A stretch of DNA of 64,000 nt from Oncomelania hupensis. Lineage: Eukaryota; Mollusca; Gastropoda; Littorinimorpha; Pomatiopsidae. The stretch lies in the NCBI GenBank assembly GCA_036898135.1, contig CM072514.1, positions 82,583,541-82,647,540 on the forward strand, given 5' to 3'. Below, one piece after another: positions 54,344-64,000 of the stretch (positions are counted from its first letter, which is position 1; each line of letters begins with the position of its first letter). Both the position numbers and the translations under genes were made by a program. Below the pieces are notes generated by a model. The model did no database searches. It was not told where the DNA came from and was given only the letters and a program-made list of their open reading frames with translations.

Positions 54344-54664
54344 TGTAACAGGCCGGAATATACCCCTGGCTACTTTATACCCTGGGTATAATGTAGCCTA
54401 GGCGGGTTTAACCCCCTGGGTATAGATCAGCCTAGGCCAGGTCATACCCCTCGCGCCCGGAATATACCCCCACCTAAAGAGATTTCACTCATGGGTTTGT
54501 TGTACATGACCGTTTGCGTGACCAACTCTCAAGAACAGCCTTTTGCTTTCGTGTAAAGAAAAAAACAAACCTGAGTGAACTCAGCTAACAGCCTTTATCT
54601 TGCGTGTAAAAAAATAAAAATAAAAACCCTAAAAAAACTAACCCTAACCCTAACCCTATCTATC

Positions 54665-54754
<90 letters not shown>

Positions 54755-54985
54755 GAGTGCATCAGAACAATTACAACACATAAATTAAAGAGTAACGTGA
54801 AGAATAAGGTCTTTCGTAGTGGGGGGAGGGGGTTATAATGGGCAGGAGAGGGTTAAACGAGCCTAGGCCAGATAATACCCAGGGTTATAGTCTGGGCTAG
54901 GCCAGTTTATACGGGGGCATAGTCTGGGCTAGGCCAGTTTATACCCTGGGTATACTTGAGGCGGGGTATAATCTGGCCTGCTACA
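54344..54985. mobile_element. MITE with palindromic repeats, CCGG duplication, inside Gypsy RT
   Basis: Ends TGTAACAGGCCGGAATATAC and the complement of TGTAGCAGGCCAGATTATAC; CCGG flanks both sides (54340-54343 and 54986-54989). The interior has many copies of TATACCC, GGGTATA and GCCTAGGC-type palindromes arranged towards each end. A short CCCTAA run (54638-54657) and (TATC)n (54657-54754) are in the middle. It is 642 bp with no coding potential. Without it the RT frame reads through in phase. Confidence 0.88.
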
Positions 54986-54989
54986 CCGG

Positions 54990-55641
54990 GGCAATCGCGC
55001 AACACGTTCTGAATTGTGTATTGGTAAATTTCAGGTGCTGACGTAACACCGAACATGAGATGTTTATACCGGAACAACCCGACGTGTGTTGCAAATGTCG
55101 TTATTGATCGCGACTCTTCGGACAACTCTAGTTGATGAAATCCCCATTTAAGATCTAGTTTTGTGAACACCTTACTTCCATTCATCTCTGCTAGTGTTTC
55201 CTCTATGGTAGGTATTGGGAATCTCTCCCGTTCGATCGCCTCATTTGCTTGTCGCATGTCAACGCATAACCGAATTTCACCGTTTGGTTTTGGCACGACC
55301 ACTATCGGACTCACGAAAGTAGTAGGTCCCGATGCCCTTTCGATTATAGCCAGCTTTTCTAGCTCTTTTATTTTCTCTTCAACTTTTTCTCTCAATCTGA
55401 ACGGAATTCTTCGTGCGGATTGCACTACTGGCTTTACGTCATTCTTCTGATGAAGATGTATTTGCGTGTCTTTTAGCTTCCCTAGCCCCGAGAACAACTT
55501 GGGAAATTTGTCTTCTGGTTTGTCAAAGCCAGACCGCACTGTTTCAGATGTAGGTACTCCTACCTTAAGAACACCCATCTTTTCTGCAGTTGTTTTCCCC
55601 AGGAGAGGAACTGCTCCCTTTTCTTTAATGACTATGAACTC
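54990..55641 (-). pseudogene. Gypsy RT fingers and palm, N-terminal part
   Basis: After a stop at 55642, EFIVIKEKGAVPLLG and GFDKPEDKFPKLFSGLG lead to RT: ARRIPFRLREKVEEKI, FVSPIVVVPKPNGEIRLCVD, FPIPTIEETLAEM, FTKLDLKWGFHQLEL (first catalytic Asp) and YKHLMFGVTSAPEIYQ. It is interrupted by the MITE after DCPG. Confidence 0.85.
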
Positions 55642-55907
55642 TTATGTGCAACGCTTTGAAACTCCCTGAATTCGAACATCAGCTAGAAACGTATGTACTA
55701 CTGTGAGTGGTTTATTCTGTCCGTAAGCAAACAACGTTTTGGTTCTTTGGCCTTTTTGCATCGTGTGCTTCATGTTCTGTGCTCTCATCTTGTTGTATGT
55801 CTGATTATCTATTATGTTACAACTTGCACCAGAATCAATAAGCATGTCTAAGCCTACCCCTCCTATTTTAGTGCTTATGTTTGTTTGTGCATGCTTTACA
55901 ACGAACA

Positions 55908-55961
<54 letters not shown>

Positions 55962-56787
55962 GCTCACGTACATTGTTTAGACTAGTTTTTGTCTTGCACA
56001 CCACAGCAAAGTGATTGTTTTTTTTTCCACATTTAGTACATTTCTTTCCTTTCGCTGGGCATACCGAGTCCTTGGCAAAATGGCCTCCTTTCCTGCAACG
56101 AAAGAACTTTTGAATGCTCTTACCTTGCCCGTTATTTGCACTCACTGGACCCTGATTCTTGTGTGGTTTGTTGCATTGCCTTTTCTTCCATGGTTGTCTG
56201 CTTGATACTGCCGCAGCCAGGTCAGTCCCTTGAATCCCTTCCATCTCTTTGACTTGAAGTTTTGCTGCTTCGTGGGCTTGCACAATGGTGATCAGTTTGT
56301 CTAGTGTTAATCCTTTCTGCTCCAGTAGTTTTCCTCGAAATCTGCGGTCACTGCACTTGTCGATAAATTGATCACGGATGTTTTCGTCCACTTTGTCATC
56401 AAAGTTACAATTGACAGCTTTCTGTTTAAGTCTTGTAATGAAGGAAACGGACGATTCGTCTTTTTGGCACATCTGACGAAATTGATGCCTTTCGAAGGTT
56501 TCGTTGACTTGTGGTTGAAAGTACTTATCCAGGGCTTCCACAGCTTGTTCGTAGGAGTCACCGCCGGTATTAAGAGTGTCGAAAATGGCTTGTACCTCTT
56601 GGCCTGCAAGATGCAGTAGTAGCGGCTTTTTCTGTTCTGCTTTCACATCACCCCTTGCGGCAAGGTACAGCTCGAAGCTTTTTCTCCAACGTCTCCATCT
56701 CGCTGTGGTAGACGAAGGGTCAGTATTGGGGTCGAAAGTGGCAACACAGGGTAGAAACGCTATCTTGTCTTCACGTCCACGCCGATT
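55642..56787 (-). pseudogene. Gypsy gag and protease
   Basis: The frame is open from 56787. RWRRWRKSFELYLAARG starts the capsid-like region, then KYFQPQVNETFERHQF and FITRLKQKAVNCNF. Two zinc knuckles follow; the first is damaged (FRCRKGGHFAKDSVC), the second is intact (CTKCGKKNNHFAVVC). A run of 17 Asp encoded by an (ATC)n microsatellite follows (55908-55961). The protease motif MLIDSGASCNIID follows. The frame ends at a TAA at 55642. Confidence 0.85.
55908..55961. repeat. (ATC)n run coding poly-Asp within gag
   Basis: A trinucleotide run in frame with gag, so its expansion did not break the protein. Confidence 0.95.
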
Positions 56788-56872
56788 CTACGGGGTCCTC
56801 ACACGGGTCCGCACGCGAGTGGTTCAGTTCCTCTTGTTTCGGCTCCTCGTACATTCCAATTTAACTTTGTAC

Positions 56873-56889
56873 GGTCATCCTCGTCGCCA
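56873..56889 (-). promoter_or_regulatory. Gypsy primer-binding site
   Basis: TGGCGACGAGGATGACC on the minus strand, one base after the 5' LTR. It begins with TGG as required to pair with a tRNA CCA end. Confidence 0.65.
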
Positions 56890-56890
56890 T

Positions 56891-57100
56891 TGTAGTGTTT
56901 GTCCATGCTCACAGCACAACACATATATAAATACACTCCAAACACAGAGGGTAACGTTCAACTTGTCCGGGAATACTTCCGCCCGGTTGGAACACGTCTT
57001 GCTAGCATGGCCGGCTATAGAACAATGTTGCCTGAAGTTCCTAATGTCTAATTATACAAATTCAATGTTAATGTCTTATTATTTAAAACTAATATACTAC

Positions 57101-57101
<1 letters not shown>
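56891..57101 (-). repeat. Gypsy 5' LTR
   Basis: 211 bp; about five differences from the other LTR. Followed by (CA)n at 57102-57135. Confidence 0.9.
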
Positions 57102-57140
<39 letters not shown>

Positions 57141-57424
57141 CTCTTATACACAATTCTGCATGGGTTTGTAAACTGAGGCATAAACATCATATAATGTGCA
57201 TTAAAACACCAAGAAATTGTGCAAAACTCATGCTATGTGAACAACTGAGGTCACCAGTACTAAGAGGGCAATCTCGGGAAAGAAGCTGTGTCTAAACCGA
57301 CTGGTTCTTGCTCTTTGCAATCCGCTGGACCCTGTAAGCAATGAATAACTAACTTACTTGCTCACTTCCTTTTTGGTAATGTGAACATTCCTTTTCCAGA
57401 TAAATTTCTTACTAAACAATATGT

Positions 57425-57585
57425 TTGTAACTTACCTACTTCCTCCTCTTCCTCCTCCTCCACCTTCTTCTTCTTCTTCTGCTCCTTCTTGTTCTTCTCC
57501 ATCTTTTGCATCTTCTTTTTCTTCTTTCCTCCCCCTATTTCTTCTTCTTCTTCTTCTTCTTCTTCTTCTTCTTCTTCTTCTTCTT

Positions 57586-57616
<31 letters not shown>

Positions 57617-57720
57617 TTCTTCTCCTTCTTCTTCTTCTTCTTCTTCTTCTTCTTCTTCTTCTTCTTCTTCTCTTCCTCCTCGTTCTCTTCCTCCTCCTTC
57701 TTCTTTTTCTTCTTCTTGCA
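57425..57720. repeat. (TCT)n microsatellite and flanking TCC/TCT-rich DNA
   Basis: A main run at 57541-57671. Frames of 100-200 codons on both strands (poly-Ser, poly-Leu, poly-Phe, poly-Arg) are artefacts. Confidence 0.95.
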
Positions 57721-58224
57721 GTATATGTCAGGTCACCGAATGTTTTCTCTGGGTGTTCCGCTCCCTCCCCCCCCCCACACCCGCCCTGCCCCCCTCCTGT
57801 CTTCCATCTCCTCCTCTCTTCAATAATGTTGTTGGAGACAATCAATCTAACAAATTTCCAAAAGACAAAGTTCGATTTTCTGTCCGTCAGCAAGTAGCGA
57901 CTTGCCTTTACTCGACTTTGAGTGATGAATGTGTGTTTTGTTGTGAATGTAGGAGTGTGTCTATAACATGTGATCATGTAAGTTGATTATAGATCGCCTC
58001 GCTTTGGGTCTGATGTAGGAATTAAGCGCGCATAGCATCCAGTATTAAAGCTGCTGCTGATGATGATGGTGGTGTGGGTGGTGGTGACGATGAAGAAGAA
58101 GAGATGGTACTCGTAGGGTGGTTGGTTTAGTGATAGCAAGGTAGAAGAATTAGCTGGCCCTACATTCACATGTCCAAGCAAAGTTCTGTTTGTTGTGCTT
58201 GCTAACTGTCGTTATTTACTTGTT
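57721..58224. other. No gene recognised
   Basis: Mixed sequence with a C-run and a short GATGATGATGG tract at 58055-58090. Confidence 0.4.
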
Positions 58225-58500
58225 TTGTTTTATATAGTTCTCGTATAGCGCTGTTCCAGCTCAAGAGCTGCTCAAGGCGCTGGCCGATACAGGATCTAAC
58301 TCAATCTATACATGGCGCCAACAACTGAGCACCGGGGGTGAGGGGGGGGAGTGGGGAAAGGGACCTGGTGCTTGCTGGGTGTAGCACTCACCGGCATAAG
58401 ACATGAGCGTCAGGATCTTTAAAATCCGTGCGATGAAATGCATATATGCATGCACAGGTTAGGTCTGGGTTTATGCTCTCATCGTTGTTAATTTTGAGCA
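58225..58500. repeat. Dispersed repeat, second copy of 26333-26640
   Basis: Same orientation as the other copy; see that entry for shared segments. Confidence 0.6.
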
Positions 58501-59480
58501 TAACTTGTTCGCTAGGTGAAAAGCTTATTGCTCGTAGGCTGTAGCGGTACTGGTATCACAATAAGTCCTCGCAATAACAACGAGCTCAACGATGGTTGAA
58601 AATCCCAGCGCCTACTTGGAGCTGTCTAAACCTCCTCCCTAAATCATAACAAGCTGTCAAGTTCTCTGTCAACAGGCCCTATTACAGCAGTGGAATTTCT
58701 TAAAACCCGTCTCTCTCTCTGTCTCCGTCTCTCTTTCTCTCTATTTCTCTCTCTGTCTCTCTCTCTCTCTCTCTGTCTCTGTCTCTCTCTATCTCTGCCT
58801 CTCTCTCTGACACAAAGCCAGTCCGCATTTTAGCCATTAAAATCATCTCAGTGTAAAGCATCACTCCGATTATCAGAGGCTGCGTGAGCACGCACGTTGA
58901 CTTTGAGCGAATTCGCCTGACACTAGCCATAAGACATCAGGCCAAGTGTCAGGCGACGGGCCATTTTGGGCTGCTCTGTTACTGTAAGATGAAATCTGAG
59001 ACCAGCTATAACATTCTACCACTGTAAGGGTCACACTGCATGTTGTTGTATTAATTTTATTTCATCAGATTAACCTAAGTTGTACTAATATAATACATGT
59101 CGTTTCATGCAAATGATGTACTATTTGCACAAGTAATAGGGTGTTACTTTTCCACCGCCCTTTAGGTCTCTGACAGTCTGGTCTGCCGTGTGATGACAAA
59201 GCAAAGTAAGCCCAGCGACGCTGCTTTTGAGGAATGATGATGATGATGATGATGATGGTCGTGAGGAGGAGGAGGAGGAGGATGATGATTGTTTAGACAA
59301 TCGGTATTTGGTGACCTTCTTTTCTGTGTGTGCTGCGACGACTTACTAATCTGAATCTCAAACTCTAAAGGCACCTGACTTTCAACAACGACACTGACTC
59401 TCCTTCTCCCTCTTGCTCCTAGACCAGAAACTCATGCAGACACCAGTATCTGGGATACGACAGCCTCTCTTCATAGAGTG
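58501..59480. other. No gene recognised; TC-rich patch and small microsatellites
   Basis: A CT/GTCTCT patch at 58712-58810 and a GATGATGAT/GGAGGAGGA tract at 59236-59290. A 59050-59110 segment shares TCAGATTAAC and AAGTTGTACT text with 62018-62050. Confidence 0.4.
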
Positions 59481-59482
59481 CA

Positions 59483-59487
<5 letters not shown>

Positions 59488-59556
<69 letters not shown>

Positions 59557-60023
59557 TTTGAGTCTTAGTCATCATTCCTTCTGGAAATTACCTACAACTT
59601 CGTTTGAGACACTCTCTCTCTCTCTCTCTGGTCTTTAATAATAGTAAATAATAATTAATAATAGTAAATAATAATTAATAATAGTAAATAATAATTAATA
59701 ATATTTATAATATTATTGTTCAGCTTTGAATTATTATTCATGAGCAGTGTTCTTGAGTTTTAATCTTTTGGTTTTTAACCTTTTAGACACTAGGTCCTGT
59801 TATTTGAACTGCTCTCATCAGTGAACTGTAGTTTTACTGAATAGGTATATAAAGACTTGATGTGATGTTTTTAATACATGGCTTGATAAAGATTTGAATA
59901 AAAATCGAAATATTGCCTCGGACCTCAACTTGGGTGTTGCTGTTTGTTTTGTTCTCCTCATCTCTCTGGTCTTTTGAGTCGTAGTCATCATTCCTTCTGG
60001 AAATTACCTACAACTTCGTTTGA

Positions 60024-60096
<73 letters not shown>

Positions 60097-60148
60097 CTTT
60101 TGAGTCTTAGTCATCGTTCCTTCTGGAAATTACCTACAACTTCGTTTG

Positions 60149-60210
<62 letters not shown>
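59488..60210. repeat. (TC)n/(AC)n arrays with three copies of a ~58-bp unit
   Basis: The unit GGTCTTTTGAGTCTTAGTCA plus TCATTCCTTCTGGAAATTAC plus CTACAACTTCGTTTGAG occurs at about 59552, 59968 and 60098, each time bordered by CT or AC microsatellite. A fourth copy is at 62837-62895. A 20-bp tandem (AATAATAGTAAATAATAATT) lies at 59636-59705. Confidence 0.85.
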
Positions 60211-60212
<2 letters not shown>

Positions 60213-61169
60213 GGTTCCTCAAGGATCGGTTCTAGGTCCTATTTTATTTTGTATTTATATTAATGATTTACCTCTCAGATAATTCTGTTGAATGGCATAT
60301 GTTAGCTGATGCCACGACGTTGCACAATCAGGGGAGGAACATAGGTAAAATTTCGCAATCTCTACAAGGTGCCCTTAACAATGTTGCTGATTGGTGCAGG
60401 TTAAATCATATGTCACTGAATCCAGCTAAATCAAAAGCCATGTTAATAACAACTAGACAAAGGCATCAGCAGGCTCCGCTTTCTCTTGATCTAGTCGTGA
60501 ATGGAAATAATATTAAACAGGTTGAAACTCATAAACTTGTAGGCATTCTCGTAGACAACAAACTCAGTTGGCATTCAAATATTGAAACACTTTGTTAAAC
60601 TCTCTCAACAAAATTATTTGTGTTGACTAAGCTTCAATCTATCATAACTGCAGCTGCTAAGAAGCTTTTTTTTTATAATGCTCATATCAAACCTCACATA
60701 GATTATGCATCAACAATATGGGACGGCTGCAGTGATGTGTTTAAACAGATTAATTCTATTCACCGCAAAGCTGCAAAATTACTTATCTCCAACACTTCCA
60801 TCAAAACTGATTCAAAATTAAAACTAGCCGGTATGCTTCCACTTAAAAAACACCTTAATTACAATAAAGCCGTTTTAATGTACAAAATACTAAACAATAG
60901 AGCTCCTGATTATTTAAAAGAACATTTTAGCAAACCTTCATCTCGTTATTCAATTTTCAGATATAAGTTAACATTGCCACAGCCACGCTTAGACATATCT
61001 CTGTCATATCTGTGTCACATCTCTGTCGTATATCTCTGTCACATCTCTGTCATATTCTGGTCCAAGTATAAGGAATTCTCTACCACCAGAGATCAAGGAA
61101 ATTAAATCATTAACATTGTTAAAAAATAGACTCCACAAATGCCTATTTTCCCTTGCTTCTAATATTTAG
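60211..61169 (+). pseudogene. CR1/jockey-like RT fragment starting directly after (TC)n
   Basis: GVPQGSVLGPILFCIYINDL begins right after the CT run. After a shift come LADATTLHNQ (the catalytic FADD has become LADA), VADWCRLNHMSLNPAKSK, KLVGILVDNKLSW, PHIDYASTIWDG and LPLKKHLNYNKAVLMYKI, to the C-terminal NSLPPEIKEIKSLTLLKNRL. A duplicated ATCTCTGTCACAT-type stretch at 61005-61060 interrupts the end. Several stops and shifts; inactive. Confidence 0.8.
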
Positions 61170-61612
61170 GATGATTGTACACATTTTTCTTCCTATCTTG
61201 CGTCAGTTTAGTTTATTGAGGTGTGAATTAGCGTGTGCATGTGTGTGGTTGTGGTGGTGGGGGAGGGAAGAGTGGTAGTAGGGAAAGGGTATTGAAGGAG
61301 GATAGGGGGGAAGGAGTATGTGTATTTCGGTACATTAATTTTTTTTAGTAATTTTTTTTTAATTCTTACAATTGTTAAGGTTTGTGTTAGTTTCAAATCA
61401 ATTTTATATTATTTAGGTTGTTTGTTCTGAATTTTTAATTTCTTTTATTTTACAAGTTTATTAAGGACTAGCTGTAAGACAGGTAGTGTTTCACCCGTCC
61501 CCTATACGCTTAATGTGTCCGGGGACGTAAATTTACTCAAAAAAAAACAAAAAAAAAAACAAAAAAAAACAGGTCCATAGGACCTAATGCTATTATCCTA
61601 TTAAAGGTTTCG

Positions 61613-61616
<4 letters not shown>
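61170..61616. other. 3'UTR and A-rich tail of the preceding RT fragment
   Basis: Contains the AGCTGTAAGACAGGTAGTGT region and CAAAAAAAAAC repeats at 61538-61571, resembling a retro tail. Confidence 0.45.
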
Positions 61617-61667
<51 letters not shown>

Positions 61668-62560
61668 CTGTTATTATAAGCATGTTTAGACAGACGCTCT
61701 CTTATGATATGTAGATAAGGGTGCCCGTGGTCACATAGGTTAGCGCATTATAAAATATTCTTCTTTATTAAGTAAATTTTGCCTTCGTTTTAAGAGAGAG
61801 AGAAAGAGAGAGAGAAAGAGCGAGAGAATGGTTGAATGACCATTAAAGTTAAACGTCCACGTCCACCATTTTGCATTACAGCAGAGAGGGAGGGGTAAAC
61901 CATCCCACGGAAGTAGGGTAGGGCCCTATAAATTAACCTACTTTAACAATGAACTGACTACCAGACAAATCATACTGCAAAGTTGTTGTTGTTGTTGTTG
62001 CATCAATTTTTATTCCTCAGATTAACATAAGTTGTACTGATGTAACATAAACAGTTTACAAAATCTAACCTGCGCACATCATAGATATTTTCCAAATTCA
62101 GTAATTAATTAATCAAACGATAGAAATCATCATGCTACGAACATACACATACACTTTTAACAACATACATTCATTCCCTTGTAACAATGAGTTGATTAAG
62201 AAACACACAAAGAAAAAGAAAAAAATACAACATAAAAACTTTCAACTTCACCTGTTAAGAACGAAGTACTTATAAATGTTATTTTGCGCCTTACAGAAAG
62301 TTGAAGTTAGGCCTCCAGGCCCTTACCCCCCTCCCCACCTCCCTCCCTCCCTCCCACACTCCCCATAAACAAACTAAAAGAAAAATGATAAAATAATCAA
62401 TCGAAACTAAAACAAATTCATAAATAATTCCCCCCACCCTCCCTCCCTGCTATCCAAAAATAAATAAATAAATAAATAACATATATTTATTGAAACTAAT
62501 AATGCTTAATTAAATAAATTAGGCACAAAGAATAAACAGACAAAGATGGAGACAGTGAAA
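61617..62560. repeat. (TC)n at 61617-61664; rest without recognised genes
   Basis: A CT run, then GAGAAAGAGAG tracts near 61795. The remainder to 62560 is AT-rich with C-rich patches near 62325-62360 and shows no gene. Confidence 0.6.
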
Positions 62561-62567
62561 AAGGGCC

Positions 62568-62641
62568 ACTCCACCACGGGATTCGAACCTGAATCATTAG
62601 TGTGCCAGGCGAGTGCTACAACACTGAGCTACGGTGGTGGG
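62568..62641 (-). tRNA. tRNA-like sequence, degenerate
   Basis: The minus strand reads CCACCACCGTAGCTCAGTG as acceptor and D arm, a possible GGC anticodon, then CAGGTTCGAATCCCGTGGTG. The acceptor stem CCACCAC/GTGGTGG pairs fully, but the T stem has mismatches. Likely a pseudogene or SINE head. Confidence 0.35.
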
Positions 62642-62644
62642 TTA

Positions 62645-62647
<3 letters not shown>

Positions 62648-62706
<59 letters not shown>
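62648..62706. repeat. (GA)n microsatellite
   Basis: A pure GA run next to the tRNA-like sequence. Confidence 0.96.
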
Positions 62707-62708
<2 letters not shown>

Positions 62709-62836
62709 GATGGAAGGGAGGAGGGGGGGTGTAGTAGTCTGAGAGAAAAGACGTATCTTGTCTACACAGGGCCATTGTCTCCATCAAGCGTAGAAGGATT
62801 TTAGGGTTGCGCATAACTCAAAGGAATTTCCAGTTC

Positions 62837-62903
62837 AGGTCTTTTGAGTCTTAGTCATCATTTCTTCTGGAAATTACCTACAACTTCGTTTGAGATCTCT
62901 CTC

Positions 62904-62984
<81 letters not shown>

Positions 62985-63040
62985 CTGATTTGGCTCGGAA
63001 GAGTCCGCTGGACCTAAAGCAATAACCATGTAATGTAATG

Positions 63041-63132
<92 letters not shown>
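62837..63132. repeat. (TC)n arrays with the ~58-bp unit and the retroposon 3' module
   Basis: A fourth copy of the 58-bp unit at 62837-62895, CT run 62896-62980, the GGTCC...GGACC module with ATGTA tail at 62982-63043, then CT run 63044-63132. Confidence 0.85.
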
Positions 63133-63135
<3 letters not shown>

Positions 63136-63504
63136 TTTAATTTTCCGAATATTACCACTTCAAAAACAATTTATATTTAATACAGCTATCCTTATGTTCA
63201 AAATCACACATGGAGAATTGATTGATTGATTTATTGTTGCTTTAGGTCCAGCGGACTCTTCCGAGCCAAATCAGGACCGGGACACATGGAGAAACACCTG
63301 CATATCTTGATACATTTTTTTATTAAACCAGTTGATGGGCATAGACTGTATAATTATAAACTACCCCTCCCTCGCATTGATTTATACAAAAATAGCCTAT
63401 CGTTTAATGGAGCTAGTGTATGGAACTCTCTCCCTCTGGAGTGTAAAAATTGTGAAACACTGTTTTCTTTCAAATGTAAAATATGTAGGCATCTGCAAAA
63501 TTAA
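63133..63504 (+). pseudogene. CR1/jockey-like RT C-terminal fragment, interrupted by a 64-bp insert
   Basis: Directly after (TC)n: FRILPLQKQFIFNTAILMF, then KITHGE, the 64-bp insert, then TPAYLD in the same frame. After a T-run shift come LPLPRIDLYKNSLSFNGASV, WNSLPLECKNCETLF and a stop. These are typical of the end of CR1/jockey-group RTs. Confidence 0.75.
63218..63281 (-). mobile_element. 64-bp retroposon 3' end with 12-bp target duplication
   Basis: The minus strand carries the GGTCC...GGACC module and a (ATCA)n tail. ACACATGGAGAA flanks both sides (63206-63217 and 63282-63293). An extreme 5' truncation of a LINE or SINE. Confidence 0.85.
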
Positions 63505-63559
63505 TTATAAAAGTGATGTATAATAACATATATGACAACACAGTCATTCATATAATTAT

Positions 63560-63579
63560 TTATTTATTTATTTATTTAC

Positions 63580-63648
<69 letters not shown>

Positions 63649-63879
63649 AGGGTGAAGGATATAGGGAGGAAGGATGGTTGCCTAAAATTGTTTAAAGATA
63701 ATGATGAAGATGTTGGTGTGATTGTGTGTGCATGTGTGTGTGTGAGTGATGTGATTTCCAAGTTAAAGTTAAAGGTTAATTAATATTATATTAATTTCTT
63801 ACTGGACAGATTGGAAGATTAGACTGTATCATTAGTCTAAAATCTTTATCCCTAATAAAAAAAGTTTCAAGTTTCAAAA

Positions 63880-63966
<87 letters not shown>

Positions 63967-64000
63967 TCTCTCTGTATGTTACGTGTGTGTTTCTCATGTT
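63560..64000. repeat. (ATT)n, then short unique DNA, then (TC)n to the right edge
   Basis: ATT run at 63581-63647 and CT run at 63882-63973. No gene between. Confidence 0.95.

Larger units (their letters stand above)
52164..57101 (-). mobile_element. Gypsy LTR retrotransposon, minus orientation, internally deleted and split
   Basis: Direct LTRs of 211 bp at 52164-52374 and 56891-57101 (TGTAGTG...ATACTACA) differ at about five positions. In element order: primer-binding site, gag with zinc knuckles, protease, RT, part of RNase H, integrase C-terminus, polypurine tract. A MITE (54344-54985) sits in RT. It inserted into (CA)n, so the target duplication is unclear. Stops and a large pol deletion make it inactive. 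Confidence 0.9.

Noticed and set aside
54637..54660. Telomere-like CCCTAA repeats (also TTAGGG-like at 14670)
   Set aside because: Only about four units, inside a MITE next to (TATC)n; not a telomere or clear interstitial telomere.

Overview
The window looks like nuclear DNA of a lophotrochozoan, most likely a marine gastropod mollusc. It has dense dinucleotide and trinucleotide microsatellites, RTE/BovB-like and CR1/jockey-like non-LTR retrotransposons, Gypsy LTR elements, hAT-, MULE- and Harbinger-type DNA transposons, Polinton/Maverick debris, a tRNA-derived SINE, and spliced host exons with GT-AG borders. No bacterial gene structure is present. The species assignment is inference from repeat content.

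The most notable host feature is a pair of mirror-image copies of a small-secreted-protein gene. Copy A lies on the minus strand: a signal-peptide exon at 14187-14242, a cysteine exon at 6124-6316 (or 6124-6191), a second cysteine exon at 5756-5794 and a terminal exon at 4695-4850. All four exons join in frame, giving about 147 codons. Copy B lies on the plus strand: signal exon 28902-28957, cysteine exons 39460-39527 and 39868-39906, and probably the terminal exon at 45837-45944. Signal exons and introns are similar between copies. The cysteine exons keep every Cys and their exact lengths, but most other residues differ. That is the pattern of a hypervariable secreted Cys-rich peptide family. 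I cannot assign it to a named family.

Layout: 1-521, 5'-ward part of a non-LTR ORF1 with a 2A-like motif. 4.6-14.5 kb, arm A of the inverted duplication; its long intron holds a Polinton relic, an RTE relic with a nested retro tail, a hAT-like MITE, a MULE relic and a complete Harbinger element. 15.3-28.3 kb, the spacer between the arms, filled with LTR elements (one with two apparently identical 1044-bp LTRs) and a hairpin-rich TIR element. 28.6-41 kb, arm B, with a Polinton polymerase relic, a hAT-like element and a three-layer nest of RTE, TIR element and RTE. 41-46 kb, a long hairpin, a young 5'-truncated RTE copy and the third cysteine exon. 46.7-50.3 kb, a nearly intact CR1-like element. 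52.2-57.1 kb, a Gypsy element with 211-bp LTRs, itself split by a MITE. 57.3-64 kb, microsatellites and fragments of CR1/jockey-like reverse transcriptase.

Most open frames belong to mobile elements or are simple-repeat artefacts. Several insertions are resolved here to the base by target-site duplications, and one by an empty site in the mirror copy.
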